Shown here: in pieces, positions 22,938 through 33,258 of the stretch
How positions within the stretch are numbered: the stretch's first letter is position 1
Layout: each line of letters opens with the position of its first letter
DNA from: Drosophila persimilis
Taxonomy: Eukaryota; Arthropoda; Insecta; Diptera; Drosophilidae
Reading direction: 5' to 3'
Assembly: GCF_003286085.1 (NCBI RefSeq)
Contig: NW_020825294.1
Coordinates: 12,484,501 to 12,548,500, forward strand
DNA: 64,000 nucleotides
Program-made: the position numbers and the translations under genes
Notes under the pieces: generated by a model
Seen by the model: the letters and a program-made list of their open reading frames with translations, nothing else
Databases searched by the model: none
Told to the model about the DNA's origin: nothing

Positions 22938-23620
22938 TCATACTGAATCTGCTGTTGATATGAGCTTTTCTTTGTTTGATACTTTTGCCTTCGCTCTTGT
23001 CTTTCGACTGCACAAAAATATCATGCAGCGAATGGAAATGAGCACTGAACCTGCCAGTACCATCCAGTTCGTTGTGCTCATTGATAGCCAAAGACGCAGA
23101 AGCGCTGGCTGATACTCGCAGATATAGTAGTTGTCGTACCCGAAAGATCTCCTCATATACAATGTCGAGTTGGACAGCACCAGACTGAGATAGCTTTTGG
23201 ACAGCGGCTTTTCCGTACCGGGCATCCAGCGGGTGAAGGTCAGCGGCTGCTTGACGCCCTCCCAGGAGTAGGGCATTTCACTGTCGAAGCTGTGGCCTGA
23301 CGTGGCAAAGGTGCTGCCATCGGCGAAGCCCTTGGACAGCGCGTAGTCCTCGAGCGCCTTTAACTCCTCGATCGTTTCCACGGACACTAGCTGGCTGTTG
23401 TGCTTCCAGCAGTCTCTTCTCGAAAGAAACCAGTCACAGTTTCTTAAAGTCTGAAACGATTGAAACGATTTTAGGTGAAGCCTTTGAATTCCCTTTTCTA
23501 TATTCCACTTACGCCATCTTCATTGCCTATATAGTAGAGCCCTTTGCCGACCAGATCGAACGTGGCCTCACTCTGCCAAACCGCCAACAGGCAAAGGCAT
23601 AAAATTGAAAATATTCTCAT
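22938..23620 (-). CDS. Divergent C-type lectin-like protein with C-terminal membrane anchor
   Basis: Two exons, 23620-23513 and 23450-22938, with a 62-nt GTAAGT...TTTCAG intron at the family's usual place; 206 residues. Residues 1-20 form a signal peptide (MRIFSILCLCLLAVWQSEAT), followed by FDLVGKGLYYIGNEDG. Exon 2 encodes a recognisable CTLD (RNCDWFLSRRDCWKHNSQLV, ELKALEDYALSKGFADGSTF, FTRWMPGTEKP, YYICEYQ). Neither EPN/QPD nor WND is present, so calcium-dependent sugar binding is unlikely. After the CTLD, about residues 155-180 are hydrophobic (NWMVLAGSVLISIRCMIFLC), then a basic tail of about 25 residues follows. Type I membrane topology is predicted, unlike the secreted lectins at 8-10 kb. 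The function is unknown; recognition or gamete roles are speculation. Confidence 0.75.
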
Positions 23621-23697
23621 TTTTTAAGTCATCCGACTGTCGGTGTTCACTTGCCAAAGCGTGTGAGCAACTGATTTCACTCTCTCAAGGCGTCATG

Positions 23698-23706
23698 TCA
23701 TATATA
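23698..23706 (-). promoter_or_regulatory. TATA-like box for the membrane CTLD gene
   Basis: A TATATA-type sequence on the minus strand about 80 bp upstream of the ATG at 23620. Confidence 0.35.
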
Positions 23707-23966
23707 CGAACCCCACTTCACAACGTTCCCTCTCGATTTGTTAGTAGTCTACCCCTTTCTTTTACTCCAGCGATAGCATTTTCCCAGTGAGACTCGTACA
23801 CGAAAGTATGCAATAAGATCTTTAATATTTTCCAATATCTGATGCCTCGAGCCTAACTGTTATTTGAAACAATACTTATTTCATCGATTTCATGTAGTTG
23901 CACAGACCTTTTAAAAATGGAAGCAAGAGAATTTGGAAAGACTGATACTGCCACGCCTGTCTTCTA

Positions 23967-24594
23967 TTAGTGAATAACCGTTCGCGACCCGCTTTCGGTG
24001 TTGAGCGTCTGCTCGCAGATATCGACGGCTCGGGTGTAGCACGACTCACTGCTCATGAACAGCTCTCCGGCCCGTAGCGTGAGAATCAGACAGTTACGGC
24101 CCATGAGGGGAGTGGGCTCTTCCGGAGCCCAGTTCGAGTAGTTAAGAGCCCGGGCGCGGCCGAAATAGTTCCAGTAGAAGCGCATGTCGCCGGGCCAGCG
24201 GTGGCCGGCGCTCCAGAACTGGGTGCCGTTCTGGAAGCCGATCTCGTAGAGGTGCCGCGCCAGGATTCGCATCTCTTCGTCGCTGTCTAGGCAGACGCGC
24301 GAAGTCTTTTTGTCCTGGTAGCAGAAGTTGTGGAACGAGGTGTGCTGCAGATCCCGCGAAAAGAGGCTGATATTCGACAAATCATATCGAAGTCCCTAGA
24401 CGGACAACTGGACCACTACTCACCAGCGGCTCTTCGTCGGCTATGAAGTAGCAGTACTTCTCCTGCACCTTCTCGTAGGGCACCTTGCATCGCATCCCAG
24501 CCACTGCTCCCCACTGATCCAAGAAGAGTACCAGGAAGCCGAGCATCCCAAGAAGCAGGTTCTCTTTCTTCCGTGCATTCTGGCCTTTTGGCAT
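23967..24594 (-). CDS. Divergent C-type lectin-like protein lacking calcium motifs
   Basis: Two exons, 24594-24424 and 24344-23967, intron 79 nt (GTGAGT...CTGCAG), phase 0; 182 residues. The N-terminus MPKGQNARKKENLLLGMLGF continues into LVLFLDQWGAVAG: a basic leader plus a hydrophobic stretch, either signal peptide or type II anchor. The CTLD follows: KVQEKYCYFIADEEPL, then HTSFHNFCYQDKKTSRVCLD, LARHLYEIGFQNGTQFWSAG, LNYSNWAPEEPTP, NCLILTL and AVDICEQ. EPT replaces EPN, and FMSSESC stands where WND belongs, so sugar binding is doubtful. It lies about 0.35 kb upstream of the membrane CTLD gene in the same orientation, which suggests tandem duplication. The alternative acceptor at ATATCAG breaks phase, so CTGCAG is preferred. 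Confidence 0.78.
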
Positions 24595-25689
24595 TGTGGC
24601 TTCGGTAAAACTGTGAATGGGTTGATGTTGATCCACTAGCGCAATCGCCAGCGACCAGCCCATTGGGAGAGGCGTTATGAAACGATCGCTCTGTTTTAGA
24701 TTCGGGCTTCGCTGATAAGAAGACTTCACCGAACTATTTGGTTCAAGGTCAGAGAATCTACGAATGCTATCAGAATTGAATGACGTCTCAGAGCCTCTCC
24801 ACATACGCGGAACTGTCGCACAGAGTACAGGTTCAGTCAGATACAGGGCTCTGCTAGTCTGTCCTCCACTTACCACATCTCTGTGCCATGAACACTTTCA
24901 TTTACGTAGGATCTGGTCATCCTCAATCAAAAGTAAGGACCCCAATTTCTTCCGCTAGGTTCTTTGTCTCGGGGTTGATTGCTGCCACTGAGTTATTGTT
25001 TATATTCACTTATAATTATATGAATATTTACCCATTCATTCGTCGAATGTGCTGCTTCATTCCAAGTATATCTTGGATTGGAGTTCTCTATACATATAAG
25101 CAATCATATAAAGAACAACTTGTGTTATATTTTTGTTAGCATATTTTAATTAGCATTCAGACTTGGTTCGGATAGAATTGTGAGTACTACACATCTATGC
25201 ATCTCATGCTCAATACCGTGCAAATCGTAGAAATCACTAGCTGCAGAAATTTTAGCTTTTGCACCGATCAAACTTTAATTTAATAATATAGTCTGTTGGA
25301 CACACAGTTGATACAAAAATAGTGGATTATATTTTTATAATTGTTGGAAGCTGGCAGTCAATATACGCTAATGGCAAATACATTTCTACATTGGCACTAT
25401 GAAAAAGCTGTACTTGCTCTTATTTACTTTTGAATAAGTACAGTAATGATAGAGTAATATCGATATTTTTGGATTAAAAAGAACATCATAATATTTTGAA
25501 ACAACACAAATGAGAACCAACACAAACTTTTGTCGCAATGCAATATACGGTGGCGAGGCCTTTTTTTAGTTTAAGCGTAAAATCTATAACCTGTAAAATC
25601 TTTAAAAATTAATCAATCCTTGTTTTTTCTTTTGCATAGATTCTTTAATGTAATGATAAAGAAAAAAACAAAATAATTTCAATTCAAAG
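24595..25689. other. AT-rich intergenic
   Basis: No supported gene, RNA or repeat family. Many short AT-biased frames. Confidence 0.5.
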
Positions 25690-26100
25690 AGATCGGTTTT
25701 CTTACGAAATTTTATTTTTTTCAAAAAAGTCCGTGTGCAAACTTTTGCACGTTTGGAATTTTGTGCTTTAATCAATTTTATTAACACATTGTCCAAAGGG
25801 ACTTAGCTTCTATCACATTCTGAATAAGTTTTGATATACTCTCGACTAAATTTAGTATGTGCTTGCATGGTATGGTATCATGCTCCGACTGCACGCGCTC
25901 CGAAAACTTATCCAATCCCATTGGTACAGACTCGTACTCTTCCAATGTTTTTTAAGCAATAAGCTTCAGATCTGGGCTATTGAGCAGGCCACTGGAATAA
26001 ATGAAAACTTGATTTATTGGGACGATTTGTTATGATTTTAGTCGTGTGCTTCGGGTTACCGTCTCGCTGGAAAGTGATCTCCTGTATGGGGTTTCTAAAA
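25690..26100 (-). mobile_element. Second Tc1-like transposon remnant
   Basis: Minus-strand frames spell Tc1 transposase landmarks in order: ITFQRDGNPKHTTK (second catalytic Asp, about 26080-26035), FQWPAQ then, after a frame change, SPDLKLIA, where the third catalytic residue region lies, EEYESVPMGLDKFSERVQ and a closing VESISKLIQNVIEAKS (about 25840-25790). The 3' flank contains GTGCAAACTTTTGCAC. It has stops and a frameshift and is inactive. The sequence differs from the fragment at position 1, so it is a different family member. Confidence 0.7.
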
Positions 26101-26739
26101 TATAAAGAAAATATTTACTATTTAAAAAAAAATACACACATTTTTGTAATCTCCCATTGCAACATATATTTCAAAAAAATATCCAAACTAAATAAACAAA
26201 CAATTTGTTTACGAACAAACATGTGCTATCACAAATATTTTGTCAGCATGTTCCATCCCGTTGGCAACATTCATTCAGCAGCATGTGTTGCTTCACCAAG
26301 TTGCGTACAACAATAATCAAAATGTTGCTGAGAAATATTTTAAACATAAATAATAGTTTATGTTTTAATTTTGTTTTAACATGAGTGTTTTGCTTTAAAC
26401 ATTGTCATCAAACTTTAAGCATTTTATCGAAGATGTTTTGTCAGCATGCTGCAGAAACATGTTCAGTCAAGATTTTGAAGAAACATTTACTGCGGGTATA
26501 ACAGTTTCATGGCGCCATCTTTACTTTCTAGCTAATCTGCTTTTACCCGATTGATTCTTCCGAATTTAAAACAAAGTAAAGCGAATCAGTTCGTCGAATT
26601 TCGCCGAAATCAGCTTTCCATTGTATTTATTTATTTATTTATTTAACAAATATCTGCTAATAATGAAACTTAGTTACAAAAGAAGGAATGAAGAGAAGTT
26701 CAAATAGGAGTTATAGTTGTGGCATATACATATAAGCCT
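26101..26739. other. AT-rich intergenic with short repeats
   Basis: TTTGTCAGCATG occurs at about 26239 and again at about 26438. A TTTA tetranucleotide run lies at 26622-26645. No gene is seen. Confidence 0.45.
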
Positions 26740-26910
26740 AAAAGGTTTATACACCACCAGCTGAACACCACAATAGTAGTTCATTTAGATCCATTTGAAG
26801 GCGTGTGTAGTAGTAGTAGAGTATGTTATAACTTGAGGAAGGTCATTCACAAATAAAATAAACAGAAGCGGGCCCAGATGACTTCCCAGTGGCACTCCGT
26901 TAAAAATATT
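26740..26910 (-). mobile_element. LINE (non-LTR retrotransposon) reverse transcriptase fragment
   Basis: The minus strand encodes NGVPLGSHLGPLLFILFVND followed by LPQVITYSTTT, the conserved RT segment before the YADD box in Jockey/CR1-like LINEs. Only about 50 codons survive. Confidence 0.7.
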
Positions 26911-29350
26911 TCACAACACATTGGATCACATTGATCTGCTTCTTACAAGTTTTTTTTTTTTGGCGCAGACCACAGCAAATTCCATTTTAATTATTTATTT
27001 ATTTAAAAATTTGCAACGAAAATTTCAAAACAAATTAGTATCAGACCAATGTGCCAGACAACGCTCACAGCGGAATTAGTGTAAAAAGAGAGCAGGGAGG
27101 AGAGAGGTTATAGCGAGAGCTACTAAGCAGAGAGCGCTATTGCTCAAAAAGTTTAAAAAGCAAGAGAAAAAAAACAGTTGGGTTTGGATAATGAGAGTGA
27201 TAGCTAAAGCAAAGTTTACGGTATAAGAGCGTGCAAAACTTAGCGTGAGCTTACTTACGGAAAGCAACACACAAACACACGAATAACCAACGCACAGAAT
27301 AAATATCAAATTAAGTTTTTATGAAAACAGTAGGCATGCGTTAAAGAACAGATTTTTTTTTTTATTGTACGTTAATTGGGATTTTACTAAAGGTTTATTT
27401 TGAAAAACACCGGCTGTAACTGCAAAATAAAAGGAAACGAAGCGGAGCGCAAAACAGAAACACGTCTGGTCACTACGAAAGAGAACGAGCGATCGATAAT
27501 CTTCGTTCATGACTTTCGTCACAGGCTGGCACGCAAATAAGAAAAGAACGAGCGTTTGGCAGTTCCGCCGCAGAAATGGAAATGGAAAAACGCGAGGCCA
27601 TAAATGCAGAATATTAAATGAAGCGCAAGATCGAACGCATTATTTTGACAGCAAAAAATTCTATGGAGTTGGAGAATGAGGAATTTAAAATGCGAGCAGC
27701 AGGCCCGCTTTTGCTTTCAAGAGAGAGCGTAGGCGATTGAAACACTGATGCGTGAGAACAGAGCACACCGAAGAAACGATGATCAAAAGCAGACTAGATA
27801 AGAGCAATAACAAATTGCTTGCACGAGTCCGTTATTACGTTGCGATATTGTACTTATTTTAAACAATTGATTACAAATGAAACACTGGTGATCAACACAA
27901 TTAATAATCAATAAAGAGATTCGATGATATACCAAAACAAAATGACAATAATGTTGTAATGATATTTAATGCTTTTATGATCTGATTGCTGAAAGCCACT
28001 GACTCCCATTGTCTATCTCCTTAAGTGGCATCAATAAATATCATTATAATTATTATTATTATATTGTTAATTAATTATTACTTCACAGCACGTACAGTAG
28101 CCAGACGGAAGTTTTCTTCGATTTTTTTATAAATTCCGTGTATTTTAACCACATTTCCGTTGAGTTTGTATTCGTATTACTTTTATTTTACGAATTATTA
28201 TTACATTTTTCAATTATTATTTATTTTGTACAATAATAAACATTATGATGTCTTTCGAGCGTTTACTGTAATATTTTTTTTATTATATTTATTATTGACG
28301 TATGAATAATATAAATAATACAACTTTTTTGCCCAATTGAAATAAAACAATTATTCAAATATTTTTAATAAACCCGCTTACTCCCCACCGTAATTTCGCT
28401 TAACAATGTTTTGCCCATTTTCGATCACTTATGAACCAATACACTTGAACAAAATCAGCTTGCTGAAAAAACAAACATGCTTGATCGATCAAACTAAGCT
28501 GAGCTGATTTCAGCAAGCTTTTTCAGCTTTCAGCTCCGATTTCAGCTACAGTATGCGCGAGCCCTTACTCCCGCCAATATACACCTGGCAGAACTGAAAA
28601 AGTATCTTCTTCTACTCAAAAGTGGTCAAAATTTCACTCAAGTTCAGTTACACTCTGGTTTCACTTATATTCTTTTTAACCGAATGAATGTTTAGATAAT
28701 TGCTAAAACATTCAGTATGGAATATTATTATTAATTATTATTTTATTTTATTGAATTGAATATAAGGAAATTGATCAAAAACCATTACTTTTACTCAAAA
28801 ACTAAGTTTTTGAAAAAAAAATTAATATTGCGAAGAAATATAGAAAGTAGGAAAACAGAATACGAAATAAGATGAGAAAGAAGAAAATATACATATATAT
28901 ACATTGTAGATTGTATGTACATTGGTTCGAAAAGTTTCAACGCCTTGTAAACTAAAAAAATAGTTCGATTTTTTGTAATACTATAATAATATATAATAAT
29001 AATAACATAATAATATTAGTCATTTTTGTCTTTTTGAAAACCGAAATTAGACTTTTTAATTCCCAGCCGACCCACGGCACGATCACGGGCATCACGGATC
29101 AGCGAAAGTCTGATCAGGGGCAAGCGGACCTAATGAAAGTAAGAGAACGAAATAGAGCGATAGTAGGGGAGCGCTAGTGCAGCTCGGGTTACAGCTAAGC
29201 TAAGAACGAAAGATACATAGATGGAACGGGGGAGATCTGCAGGAACGAAGAAGAAGGGTAGGGAGGCGAAAGAACGGCAGCTGTCGCACGTAAGCTTAAG
29301 CGGTAAAACAATGATTTGGTACAGTGGGCACGGCGAATAGCGAATAATAT
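26911..29350. other. AT-rich, repeat-derived intergenic sequence
   Basis: Poly-A/T runs, TTTA repeats (26985-27005) and long ATT/TTA-rich stretches (28010-28380, 28965-29010). An inverted pair AGCTTGCTGAAA / TTTCAGCAAGCT lies at about 28457 and 28511. No gene is supported. Confidence 0.45.
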
Positions 29351-29353
29351 TGA

Positions 29354-29755
29354 AGGTTGCCACTCAAAAGATTCGTACCGGATTTTAAAGACGACCATTT
29401 GAAACATTTATCGAAAGTGATCAAAAACATGAATCAGATCGACAGTAATTGTGTAATTTTTAATAAAAGACCCCAGCTTGAGAAGGCTTGTGGGCTCACT
29501 GATCTAGGAGATGATCTTTCGGCTAAGGACCGTATTGATCCACATGTAGCAACAAAAGCGGTCTCGTTTATGATGAGAGAAGGTCTCAATGAGAATTTAT
29601 ATTTGGAATTGCATTTACTTTCCCACACAAAACAGGTGGAGAAATTGAACAAAATTATTAATAGATTATATGAAAGGTGTACCAAGGTGGGTCTCAACGT
29701 TCGTGGAATAATCTGCAAACGAAAATCAATAAGCCACAAACGCACATATTTGTAA
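29354..29755 (+). mobile_element. P-superfamily (P/Hoppel/THAP9-like) transposase fragment
   Basis: An open frame of about 130 codons with no convincing ATG start. The string GLTDLGDDLSAKDRIDPHVA followed by TKAVSFMMREGLNENLYLEL, then EKLNKIINRLYERCTKVGLN and VRGIICKRKS, resembles the RNase-H-like catalytic region of P-type transposases, where the usual pattern is D-G-D...ATxAxxFMxxGL...YF...L...G..V..I.CDG. The CDG position reads CKR here. The match is by pattern only. If correct it is a short, broken piece; no terminal repeats were found. Confidence 0.45.
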
Positions 29756-29979
29756 AGCTATTTTCTGATACAGTAAGCTTTGCAATTAAAATCTATGCTG
29801 ATGTGGGAGCATTTGAGCAATCCGCAGCGGCTATTGCCGCATCAAAGTTTGTAAAAGTAATTAGTGTTATACCAAATAGTCTCAAAAATACTTAGTGCCT
29901 CCTGTAATGTGAAATACAAATACAAAATGTAGATGTATCTACAAATGGCCGAATTCATTCAAGTAATTCCCACTAGTAG

Positions 29980-29985
29980 TTTATT
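29980..29985 (-). terminator. Poly(A) signal AATAAA
   Basis: Minus-strand AATAAA 24 nt downstream of the stop of the SPEF1-like ORF. Confidence 0.5.
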
Positions 29986-30008
29986 GTTTCGAATGGACGA
30001 ACCCCAAT

Positions 30009-30395
30009 TCAAAGGTGTTCGTTCTGGCTGTACATTACAAAAAAGAGAAGTTGATCAATTGCTCCCTCGGTGCCCAGTGCCAGCTGTTTTTGATCCACAG
30101 CGGTTAGGCCTATCTTCAGTCCATTCAAAACGTGAATTTTGAATATTTTCCAGTTTTTCTGCATCATTGGCACGCTGGTGCAGGCTCGGTATATGCTGAG
30201 ATCCACAAGATTCTTGTGTATCTTGTCCACGAGTCTGGCAACGGGCATGGCATCCCGGAACTGGTGACGAGTGCGGTAGTCGAGTTTGATGTCCCATGTC
30301 TGGAGCCAATTGTCGAGCTTCTCGCGTTCCTCTGAGTACAATAAGTAAATTGCCATTTCACGGAAGTTGGCATTAGGGATCAAATGGGTTTTCAT
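30009..30395 (-). CDS. SPEF1/CLAMP-like calponin-homology protein (short or partial)
   Basis: A frame of 128 residues from ATG 30395. Pattern match to the CH domain of sperm flagellar protein 1: W-D-I-K-L-D-Y-R-T-R-H-Q-F-R-D followed by AMPVARLVDKIHKNLVDLSI, then SVPMMQKNWKIFKIHVLNGL and GAIDQLLF, against the family pattern RPKR..SRDFSDGVLVAEV...Y.P..V..H.Y.P..S...K..NW..LN.KVL..L.F. SPEF1 proteins bind microtubules in cilia and flagella. CTCCAGGCAG directly precedes the ATG, so this may be an internal or last exon with upstream exons not found; a possible donor GTAATG lies near the end. An AATAAA close downstream supports a functional 3' end. It sits alone in transposon-rich DNA and may be a transposed testis gene or a fragment of one. 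Confidence 0.5.
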   Translation of the reverse strand: MKTHLIPNANFREMAIYLLYSEEREKLDNWLQTWDIKLDYRTRHQFRDAMPVARLVDKIHKNLVDLSIYRACTSVPMMQKNWKIFKIHVLNGLKIGLTAVDQKQLALGTEGAIDQLLFFVMYSQNEHL

Positions 30396-31282
30396 CTGCC
30401 TGGAGAGTATTTTTTTTATTTTTTTCAAAAACAAAAAAACCATTTTCGATGTTATACTGTTGCTCTCGTATTTGGACAGTCAGTCACTAAAGTATGCGTC
30501 TCTAGTTATCCTCTGTATTCAAGCTCGTTTTTGGTGGTTATTTTACAACGAATTCAATCGTTTTTCGATAGGATGGGGTAAACTAAATATTTATCTAACA
30601 GAGTTTATCATTATTTTATTTAAATCTTAGTCACTTTATATTTTTTCATATAAAAACAAAAAAATCAACCAATGCCACAAAGATTCTTCTCTTCAGTATT
30701 CTGTATTCTCTTTTTAGTATTTTGTAGGGGCAATCACTTTTTTTTTTGGCAATGAGGGCAAATCCAATAAATATATTTAGTTGTTTGAACCAAGTGCCAT
30801 TTCCCGACTCTCTCTTTCTCTTTCTTTAAAGGTAACATAAATTGTTGCTGTGCAAAAATGTGCAAATGAAGAAAAGGAAAATTCGCAGAGAGATTCTTCG
30901 AGATCGTCCGATTCTTGGAGAATTTCACCATATGTGAGCAGCCCCGAAGGTTCCCAATAAAGTTTGCCGAATACGCTAGAATGCAGGTGGAGACTTTCGA
31001 TTACATTTTAAATACAATTGTAACGCTAATTCAAAAGCGGCAGACATTCTTTCGAGATCCAATTGGACCCAAAGAATGACTTTTTGTTACATTGAGGATC
31101 GCAAGGGAAGCTCTTTTTATTTGTATTGTTTATTTTTCGTACATATGTATGTACATATGTAGTTACATGTTTTTTCTATTGTCTATTGGAATTGCAGCGA
31201 CTGCCAGAACTTTGCATTTCTGGACAGTTGATGTTGTACTGTGTTTTTACCATGGCATATGTTATTCGTCTACATAAATAAA
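30396..31282. other. AT-rich intergenic
   Basis: No supported gene. Contains poly-T tracts and an ACATATGTATGTACATATGT palindrome-like run near 31141-31160. Confidence 0.45.
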
Positions 31283-32366
31283 CGAGGGGGAACGTTGGGA
31301 GTTGCTGCGGACACCGCAACTCTGCAGTTATACCCGATACTAAGTCAGTATGGCTCTCCTCCGGCAGACGCCGCTAATATTAAACGACACGACAAAGAGT
31401 GCGTGCGAGAGAGACAGAAAATCAGTCTGAGCGTGACGTCGGGCGCTGCGTAGCCAGTGCAAATTGATTTGTTCCTTTTGGCTATAAAAATGATCCGATC
31501 TGATCCAGATTCAGCAATCTGATAGATATGGTTATACTATATGATTGTGCGTTTTCAGTTTTCTCGTATCTGCAATTTGTGGATGCAACAGATTTTCGTC
31601 CTTTGTGGGGCGGAAGGAGGTGGGGCGAAATTCTGAGAAATACGTTTTATAGTGAGATCTAACAGGAGTGCGGATACTAAATTTGGTTACTCTAGCCTTA
31701 ATAGTCTCAGAGATTTGTGGATGCCCCAGATTTTTGTCCTTTGCGGGGGCGGAAGGGGGTGTGGCGAAATTTGGACACGAAACGGTCAAGGTCCGATATC
31801 ACAGGAGTGTGGTCACCAAATTTTGTTGCTCTGGCTCTTATAGGTTCTGAGATCCTTGAACTCATATTTTGCAATTGGCAAAACCGACCATGAAACCTGT
31901 GTGTTAGAGAGAGACAGAGCGAGAAAAAATGAAATTGTTTGGTTGAGATTTTACACTCTAGAAGATATGGTCATCCTCTACGATTCTGCGTTTTTGGTTT
32001 TATCGTATCTTTAAAAATGTGGATGCCACAGATTTGCGTCCTTTGGGGGGGCGGAAGTGGGCGGGGTGAAGTTTTGACATATTTTTGTAGCAGTGACATA
32101 TCATAGAAGTCTGGATCCAAAACATCGTTGCTCTAGCTCTTATAGTCTTTGAGCACTAGGCGCTGAAGGGGACGGACGGACGGACGGACGGACGGACGGA
32201 CGGACAGACGGACAGACAGACAGGGCTCAATCGACTCGGCTATTGATGCTGTTCAAGAATTTATATACTTTATGGGGTCGGAAACGATTCCTTCTGGACG
32301 TTACACACATCCACTTTTACCACAAATCTAATATACCCAAATACTCATTTTGAGTATCGGGTATAA
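31283..32366 (+). mobile_element. DINE-1/INE-1-type element, copy B (full-length looking)
   Basis: Starts CGAGGGGGAACGTTGGGAG, carries TATACCCGATACT near 31330, the repeated GGGGGCGGAAGGGGGTG blocks, a GGAC tract at 32171-32223, the conserved GGGGTCGGAAACGATTCCTT and the closing AGTATCGGGTATA. About 1.08 kb. It has no coding capacity, as usual for these elements. Confidence 0.8.
32171..32223. repeat. GGAC/AGAC tetranucleotide tract inside DINE-1 copy B
   Basis: About thirteen tandem GACG/GACA units. This proto-microsatellite is the known GTCY tract of mini-me elements, read on the other strand. Confidence 0.9.
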
Positions 32367-32559
32367 AAACTCCGAGTCGCTCAATTCCCGTAGATTCAAT
32401 AGCAGGTCAATCTGGCCGTGTACTAAGTCTTTCTCTTTCTGCTCCCTTAATTTTTTCGCTGTGTATTCCACCATGGACGAAGGCAATTTTAATTTTGTGC
32501 ATATTGCTGCTCGCTAGAAGGCGAGCCGAGTCACCCTGCCGGTCTACTGGGATCATACA

Positions 32560-33115
32560 GGGCGCCAACAGATGTCGCCGAGAGCGCCTAGGCTACCGCT
32601 GGATAACACTCACGGGACCTTGTCGGGCTAAGAATTACTACGAGGGTCGGGGATATCGACAAGCATCGCCGAGAGTGCCTATGCAATCGCCGGATAGCAC
32701 TTACGGGACACTGTCGAACTAAGAATTACTACGAATACGGGAATACCGACGCATATCGCCGAGAGTGCCTAGGCAATCGCCGGATAGCACTCACGGGACA
32801 TTATCGGGCTAAACATTGCTGCGAAAGTCTTTATCATACAGGGCAGGTATCGCCGAGAGGGCTTAGGCAATCGGACAGCACCTTCGGGACCCTGGGAACT
32901 ACTGGGATCAGGCGGTGACACCAACAGACGTCACCGGGAGCGCTTAGACGATCGTCGGATAGCGGCCTAGGGACCCTGCGGGGTCACAAACTACTGGAGG
33001 GAATCATGCAGGGGGAACGCCGACAGGTGTCACCGAGAACGCCTAGGCAATCGCCGGACAGCGGCCTCAGGATCCCGTTGGGCTACGAACTACTGGAGGG
33101 AATCACGCGGGGCCC
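32560..33115. repeat. GC-rich tandem array, about 90-bp unit, six copies
   Basis: The anchor TCGCCGAGAG/TCACCGAGAA begins at about 32575, 32666, 32756, 32849, 32931 and 33030, spacing 82-99 bp. Each unit continues with a GCCTAGGCAATCGCCGGATA-type core and ends near CGGGACCCT and AACTACTRSG. Copies differ by substitutions and small indels. It resembles no satellite I can name and lies between DINE-1 copy B and the BED-finger gene. Confidence 0.85.
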
Positions 33116-33258
33116 CGACGGGCATCCGAAGCGAATACGGATCACCACGTGGGTGCAGCCAAAGAGGGAGACTCGGGCAAGAGGCGTGAGGAAGGGCAGA
33201 GAAGGTGAAGCCCCGGGCTTCCAGGTTCCCTAGTGTATAGATTGTTGGTGCTCTGGCT

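Noticed and set aside
27536-27740. Glu/Lys-rich frames (for example MEMEKREAINAEY)
   Set aside because: Interrupted by stops within a few dozen codons and with no recognised family; left as part of the AT-rich block.
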